Notes under the pieces: generated by a model
What the model was told of the DNA's origin: nothing
The model's database searches: none
What the model saw: only the letters and a program-made list of their open reading frames with translations
Translations under genes and position numbers: made by a program
From: Bradysia coprophila
Lineage: Eukaryota > Arthropoda > Insecta > Diptera > Sciaridae
Length of the DNA stretch: 64,000 nucleotides
NCBI RefSeq assembly: GCF_014529535.1
Contig: NW_023503313.1
Span: 186,001-250,000 of the forward strand
Reading direction: 5' to 3'
In this document: positions 58,201 to 64,000 of the stretch, piece after piece
Numbering within the stretch: the first letter of the stretch is position 1
Layout: every line of letters begins with the position of its first letter

Positions 58201-61200
58201 GGTGTAGCTTGCAGTGCTGTTGGAAAGTCGGATATTGGTTGAAATAATACTCGATAGCCGCCAGTTGCAGAATCTCCATTCCATAGTGACTTCTCCAATG
58301 CAATCCACTGTACTCGCACACTAGTAGTCGTAATCGGGACGACTTGCAATCCTGAAACTCCTTCCGATGGAGCCGCAGGCAGTGTACGAACCTCAATACT
58401 TTCACGACTGTATGCTGATGGTCCCAAATCGTTTGTTGCTTGTATTCGGAATTGATACGTTGTATGTGGCTTAAGTGAAGCGGCTGTGAATGATGTAACT
58501 GATGGATCGACTCTTTCGGAAAGTGACGTCCAAGGACCTTCGTTTTCACGGAGCTGAACCGTGTAATACCGAAGCGGTGCAAATCCATCTCGGCCGGGAG
58601 TCCAACTGAATGTGATTTGATGAGCTTGAACTTGGCTACGAGATATTTGAGGCGATGACGGTGGTTGTGGTCGTTCACGATTGTTAGTGGTGTAAACAAG
58701 AACGGATGCTGTTTTGCCCCATCCCAGTCTAGTTTGTGCAGTTACACTGAATATGTAGTACCGTTCCGCTAATAGTTGAGTCGCTCTAAACGTTCGATCA
58801 GATGGAGGGAATTCTCTGCTATAATTTAGATTCACTGAACCGTTAAGTGAATATGTGACTTTATATGCCAATATTTCTCCGTTAGGTTCCTCTGGCACAT
58901 CCCAAATGATTCTAGCTGTGCTGAATGACACATCTGGGAATGAAACGTTGGATGGTGCGCCTGGAGAATCTTCGAATGTTTGAACACGAATCGGTGGCAC
59001 ACTAAGTGCACCATCACCTAGTCTCGTATAGGCAAGTACTTGGACGTGGTAAGCAACAAATTTTTTGAGCTCCGTCAGTGTTGTAGTAAATGTTGAATTG
59101 TTCGGTATTGTTTTGTGCAGAACGCCGCCACGGCCGGCAGATCCATAAAATACTTTGTAGCCATCAATTTGGCCATTACGATGACGTTTAGGAACTTCAC
59201 CCCAACGCACAACAATTGTCGTTGACGATGTGGTATTTGCTTCAACATTAATCGGACCGAATGAAGGTACCGCTTCTCGTGTTCTTTCCAGTGCTTTCGG
59301 ACTGTCTTTCGATGTACCCACGTCATTGCACGCATTCATCACAATTTCATACACTGCCCACTCTTCAAGATTATCCAGAACATGCGAATTAGCTGTGTGA
59401 TCCTCAATCAAAGCACTCAGTGGCTGTGTTTGTGAGCCATTTTCAACGTTTCGGTATGTAATGTTATAACCACGAGGATTACCAAACCACTCTGTTTGTT
59501 GCAACGGAATCCAACGTACACGTAATTCTGTTGCGCTCATGGCGCGAACAGTAACATTCAACGGTGGATGCATGGGTCTGGCTTGAATTGTTTGAAAATC
59601 TTTGGAAGGTTCTGAAGGTTGAGAAGAACCGACGACATTCGTTGCTAGCAGTCGAAGGCGATAAGACGTAAATGGCATCAAGCCAGTTACCGTCAGCGTT
59701 GATGCATCAGGATCGGATATGTCGAAGACAGTGAACCACGTCAAATTTCTAGCTGTTTGAGCTTCCACAGTCCATGTTGTTATCGACGAATTTCCGTCGA
59801 ATCCGGGAGTGAATTGAAGAACAACTGAAAATGCTTCGATGTTAGATAAAGCAAGTTGCGTCGGCGGTGATGGAATAACAGGCTCGACGCCGGATTGCAT
59901 TGTTGCAGTTTTAACCGGTCCAGATCCAACTGCAGTGAACGCAGATACTTCAAAATGATATCGCGTAGTAGCCATCAGCTGGGAAACCTTCAGGCTGGTT
60001 TCTTTCGACGTTAAATTGACAACTTTCAAAGTGTCGGGCATGTCTCTGATCTGATACCGAACTTGGTAACCCATCAAGATTCCATTGGTGTTTTTCGGTT
60101 GAGTCCACAACACTTTTACAGCTCTATCTGACACTTCATCAAATTGAAGTGATCCCACCTCATCGGGAACATCTTCCTTGGTCTTCACATAAACACTCTC
60201 GCTTCTTACACCATCACCGGGATCGGTAAAACATAACACAGTTATGTTGTAGTCGGTAAATTTATCAAGTCCGCTCATAACAGCATTCTGTTCAGCTAGA
60301 GGATCCAATAGACTCGGCGGCACAGTCATCACTTTCGCTTCGACTTGTTGATCTTCGCCATCAATTTTATCAATATTCCAGGCCTGTATTTTATATCCCT
60401 GATTGATGCCGTTGATTTGCTGAGGATTTGGAGGTTTCCACCACACACGAATTGCCGTTGAATTCACTGCCATAACGCGAACATTTACGGGCGGTGCTTC
60501 TGGAATGCCTTCTTTCGTTTTTATCTTCGCACCTTCTGTGAACACACCGACACCCATATTGTTGTATGCAGCAATCTGAACAACATAATCTTTCCATGTT
60601 ATCAGTTCCTGGATGAGAAAGTTCCGTTGAGCCTCATTGGTTATGTTTCGAGTGGTCCATGGACTATCATTGTATCCATAAAGACGGTAACGAATAATGT
60701 AACCGAGAATTTGACCATTTCTATGTTCCTCGAGTGGAGGTTGCCATTGCGTAATAATTTCGGAAGACGATCTCGCTGAACCGACAAATCCGACCGGAGG
60801 ACCAGATGGTGCTGGATGGAGGAAAATAGAACTTGAGTTAAGTTTCATCTATACGTCAAACGAACACGGAAAACTAACCTTCCTGTGGCAACTTGATGAC
60901 GTTACTTGGCTCGGAAGGAGAACCTTCGCCAACACTGTTCACAGCACTGACCCGAAATTGATACACCGAAGCTGCTTTCAAACTGGTCAATAAAACCCAG
61001 CGTTGATCGGCCGATACGTTACTCAATTCGGTGACCCAATTTAACAGTGGATCAGGTATGGGACCTATAAATGACTCTATAAATTCACACAAAATGTTAA
61101 ATGAAAAAAACATTTAGAAATTGTCGACTTACCCAATTCCGGAACTTCGCGCCGTTGCACGATGAACTTCAAAATTGGACTGTTGCCGTCGAATCCAGGT

Positions 61201-61953
61201 GTCCACGACACATTTATAGCTCTTTGTGTGACGGTGTCTAATCGCTCCGATTTGATATTTGTGGGTGCAAACGGCAGTTCAATCACACTCAATCGAGCGG
61301 AACGAGTTTCATTTCCTCCGGGTGAAGTAACCTGTAATGAAGAAAAAAATGATTTAGATAGATGCTAGACGAAATGACATGCTTATGAGGAGAAAAGTGA
61401 CAAAAAAAAAGTTACCATGCAAGAATATGTGCCAACATCTGCCGCACGAACTGCTTGGATTTCTAGAGTACCATCGGCTTGAACACCAATTCGTTGACTA
61501 TTTGTGATCGGAGCGGATTGAGTGTCACCACGATACCAGTCAATGTTATACGGCACTGATGGATCACTAGACACTTTACATTGAAGTGATGCGGTCAGTC
61601 CCAGAAGAACAGTAGTGTCAACAGGCGGTTGAATAATTTGCGTCCGAACTACATGAAATCGAACGAAAAATAATTTTTTAATTTTAATTTTTTTTTTCTC
61701 TTAAAACCACAAAGTTCACAAAGATAAATATGAAAACAAAACAAAGAAAAACGAGAAAGCAACACTCTCAAAATGATCGCTACGAAGAAACACTTACCCA
61801 TTACTCCAAGAAAAGCCTGTCCATTCACGGTTCCAGCTTCGTTAGAACGAGAGCAAGCGTACAAACCGGCATCCGTTTCTCGTACATTTGATATGAGTAA
61901 ATCGCCCGAGTCAAGGACTTGAACACGGCCGGAATATTCCACTGGAGTCGTTT
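55243..61953 (-). CDS. sdk: Sidekick, Ig/fibronectin-III cell adhesion receptor (3' ten exons; 5' end outside window)
   Basis: Ten phase-consistent exons: 61798-61953, 61416-61648, 61133-61331, 60879-61064, 57713-60811, 57529-57651, 57183-57461, 55962-56285, 55561-55895, 55243-55485, giving 1,724 residues. Order: the end of one Ig domain (DAGLYACSRSNEAG), one whole Ig domain (LTASLQCKV...VGTYSCM), a long FN3 array (family total 13; the 3.1 kb exon encodes about ten), a TM helix (MVALAATSIVIIIMVIAVLC), and a cytosolic tail with HEAQKALEESMAMSIDDRQE and the PDZ-ligand C-terminus GFSSFV. These last features identify Sidekick, a homophilic adhesion protein at cell contacts and synapses, placed at tricellular vertices in flies. 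The seven-residue tail APLPGFSSFV region is intact. The intron at 55486-55560 is open and a multiple of three. The first Ig domains and signal peptide lie beyond the right edge. Confidence 0.95.
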
Positions 61954-64000
61954 CTGTTGATGGTGGGTGATTTTGGGTTTTTTGGTTAATATTATGTGGT
62001 TTGTTAGTAGAGAAAGCGAAACGTGTAAACAACGCTCACTTGAATTAGTTAGTTGCGTTTGTTGATTAGTTTGGAATATTTTCAAAAAGCAGTACGGACA
62101 CAAAGTGCATAGTCATTTAATGTGATAATTAGTGATCATTTTTCCATTTAGTCATCAGGTAGTTTGCCTAACCTTACATACTCTTCAATTCTAACATGTC
62201 TTCCTGCCATTTTTTTTTATTATTTTCGAGAGGCTTTTGACGAAAATCGAGGAGTCCTAATCTAAACAGTGACTTGTAAAATTCGGACTTCTGATTTGAT
62301 ATTAACTTAAGGCTCGGAACGGGTTCGGGTTGACCTGATCAGTTCAGGTTTTGACCCGAACCGGTCTTAGACCCGAACCGGAACTAAGACTTCGGGTTCA
62401 ACCCGAACTTGACCCGAACCAGAATTTTCGATTTCGGGTTCAAACCGAACCCGACCCGAACCCGAAGTTATTCAACCCGTACTTGACCCGAACCCGAATT
62501 TCCATTTTGGGTTTGACCCGAACCTGATCTGAACCCGAAATTTTCAAATAGATCAGGTCCGGTTCGGGTGACCCGAAAATTTTACACTAAAAAATGCCAA
62601 AAATTTCGGGTTAACCCGAACCGGACCTGATTTATTTGAAGATCTCGGGTTCAGGTCAGGTTCGGGTCAAACCCGAAATGGAAATTCGGGTTCGGGTCAA
62701 GTACGGGTTGAATAACTTCGGGTTCGGGTCGGGTTCGGTTGGAACCCGAAATCGAAAATTTAGGTTCGGGTCAAGTTCGGGTTGAACCCGAAGTCTTAGT
62801 TCCGGTTCGGGTCAAGATCAGGTTCGGGTTCCGGTCTGACCGAACCCGACCCGTTCCGAGCCATATATTAACTGAACAACCGAAATTGGAAGCTAACCTT
62901 GAAAAATGAGGAAGGATACTGGTAATCGCTGGTAATCTACTCAAGGAATTTTATACAAAAAATGGCCATTTTACCAATTCCTCTGATACAAAAGTTTGGA
63001 CCCTAAAATAGCAATGACGAAACGAACATACAAATGCTATCAGCTGTCTTACTTTAAAAAGCAATTTCTTGTCAATGAATAGACTTAAAATTAGAATTAA
63101 AACTGACATTCGACCAAACATTTCCTGAGCGTTCTTATACCTTCATTTTTCGTTTAATAAGATATTTGACCGTCTACTGGACGGCGTCCAGTCAAAATGT
63201 CTTCAATAAGATCTGAGACAGTTCCTTCGAATTCACATATTTTGATATACCCGATTCGATACTAAACTTTAATAATTCAGACCATTTGAAGAGAATAAAT
63301 GATTAGATATCAAAAATGCAGAACAAATGTATCTGAATCGATCTGCAAGCAATAAAACCGTTTATGTGGCCACACAAATTTTATTACGTCAATTCATTGT
63401 CAATTCAATGAAAATTTTAAATTTCGTAATGGTTGCATAAGGAGCCTTCCATTAAGTACGTTCACGTGTGTGGCAAGGCATATTATTCAATTCTTAAAAA
63501 TTCTAAAAAAAAATCTTTAATTAGAGAATAAAATGAAAGCAAAATAAAATGTCAGGTTTTTGAAAATTGAATTTCATTTGTCAAAAACCAGAATCCATCA
63601 TTTTACTTTGATTTTACCTTATTAGCAATTTAAATAATTTTAAAGAATTAATTCCCAAAAATTCTTTACATCACTGAAATTTCCCTAAAATTGCGAAAAG
63701 TTCCTTAAAATTCTCCAAAATTCCTAAAAATTAAATTAAGAATTTCTGAAACAATTTCGAATAATAAGCATCAGGTGTACGGTCGCAGTTTCTACTCCCT
63801 CCCCCGTTTTATAGTTGTTTTTCCACACAAAAAATAATCAAATCAATAATTCCACCCCACAGTGAGTACGTACTTTATGGATGACCCCTAATAAAACGAA
63901 AACATATTTTTAAAAACAAATGACACAAATGTGACTATGTGCCGCTTAAACTGAATTTGAAACAAAAATAATGAAACAAAAAACACAACTGAAATAAAAT
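61954..64000 (-). other. probable sidekick intron (partial), containing a large palindrome
   Basis: No exon recognised upstream of the partial Ig exon. The 552-bp TTCGGG/CCCGAA palindrome lies at 62311-62862. The stretch 63480-63740 repeats AAATTCT/TTAAAAATTC words, similar to 9900-9960. If the remaining Ig exons lie further right, all of this is intron. Confidence 0.55.
62311..62862. mobile_element. 552-bp palindromic element made of CCCGAA/TTCGGG units, with probable 9-bp TSD
   Basis: Starts GGCTCGGAACGGGTTCGGGT and ends with a close complement (GACCCGTTCCGAGCC). Inside, dozens of CCCGAAC or GTTCGGG hexamer-type words form two inverted halves around an AT-rich centre near 62586. ATATTAACT occurs at 62299-62307 and again at 62865-62873, just outside both ends. 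No reading frame. The whole length can fold back on itself. Confidence 0.75.

Overview
The window is AT-rich, intron-containing nuclear DNA from an insect, most likely a dipteran. The protein genes are insect orthologues (a B-type muscarinic receptor, Sidekick, a CBM14 mucin, RpS15A, aminoacylase-1). Introns are short GT-AG introns beside one 15 kb intron, and the intergenic DNA is full of inverted-repeat elements. A nematoceran fly is a guess from gene content and repeat style. I had no search tool, so family names rest on recognised motifs.

Layout. 1-2.2 kb: a 5'-truncated non-LTR retrotransposon (minus) with a reverse transcriptase fragment and an R2-type endonuclease. 3.2 kb: tRNA-Lys(CTT). 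3.8-6.4 kb: a two-exon muscarinic receptor gene (mAChR-B, plus). 6.4-17 kb: a very AT-rich stretch with no firm gene, holding a 37-bp hAT-like remnant and some exon-like pieces. 17.9-20.5 kb: a four-exon secreted chitin-binding mucin (minus) whose Ser/Thr region consists of two coding minisatellites. 23.8-40.4 kb: a four-exon MARVEL/CMTM-like membrane protein (minus). Its first intron (15 kb) contains a 3.1 kb foldback element with a 143-bp tandem array, an hAT-like element with a MITE inside it, and several perfect palindromes. 44.2-45.2 kb: RpS15Aa (plus), with a non-coding first exon. 46.5-48.3 kb: aminoacylase-1 (minus, six exons). 48.3-55.2 kb: no gene seen. 55.2-62.0 kb: the 3' ten exons of sidekick (minus). 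They encode the end of the Ig region, the fibronectin III array, the transmembrane helix and the PDZ-binding tail; the 5' part lies beyond the right edge. 62.3-62.9 kb: a 552-bp palindrome built of CCCGAA/TTCGGG units, in the sidekick intron if further 5' exons lie to the right.

The genes are independent housekeeping, neuronal and cuticle/gut-type genes, not an operon or a single pathway. The unusual content is in the repeats: at least a dozen inverted-repeat structures, several with recognisable terminal repeats and target-site duplications, and two (3.1 kb and 0.55 kb) that would form long double-stranded RNA if transcribed with their host genes.
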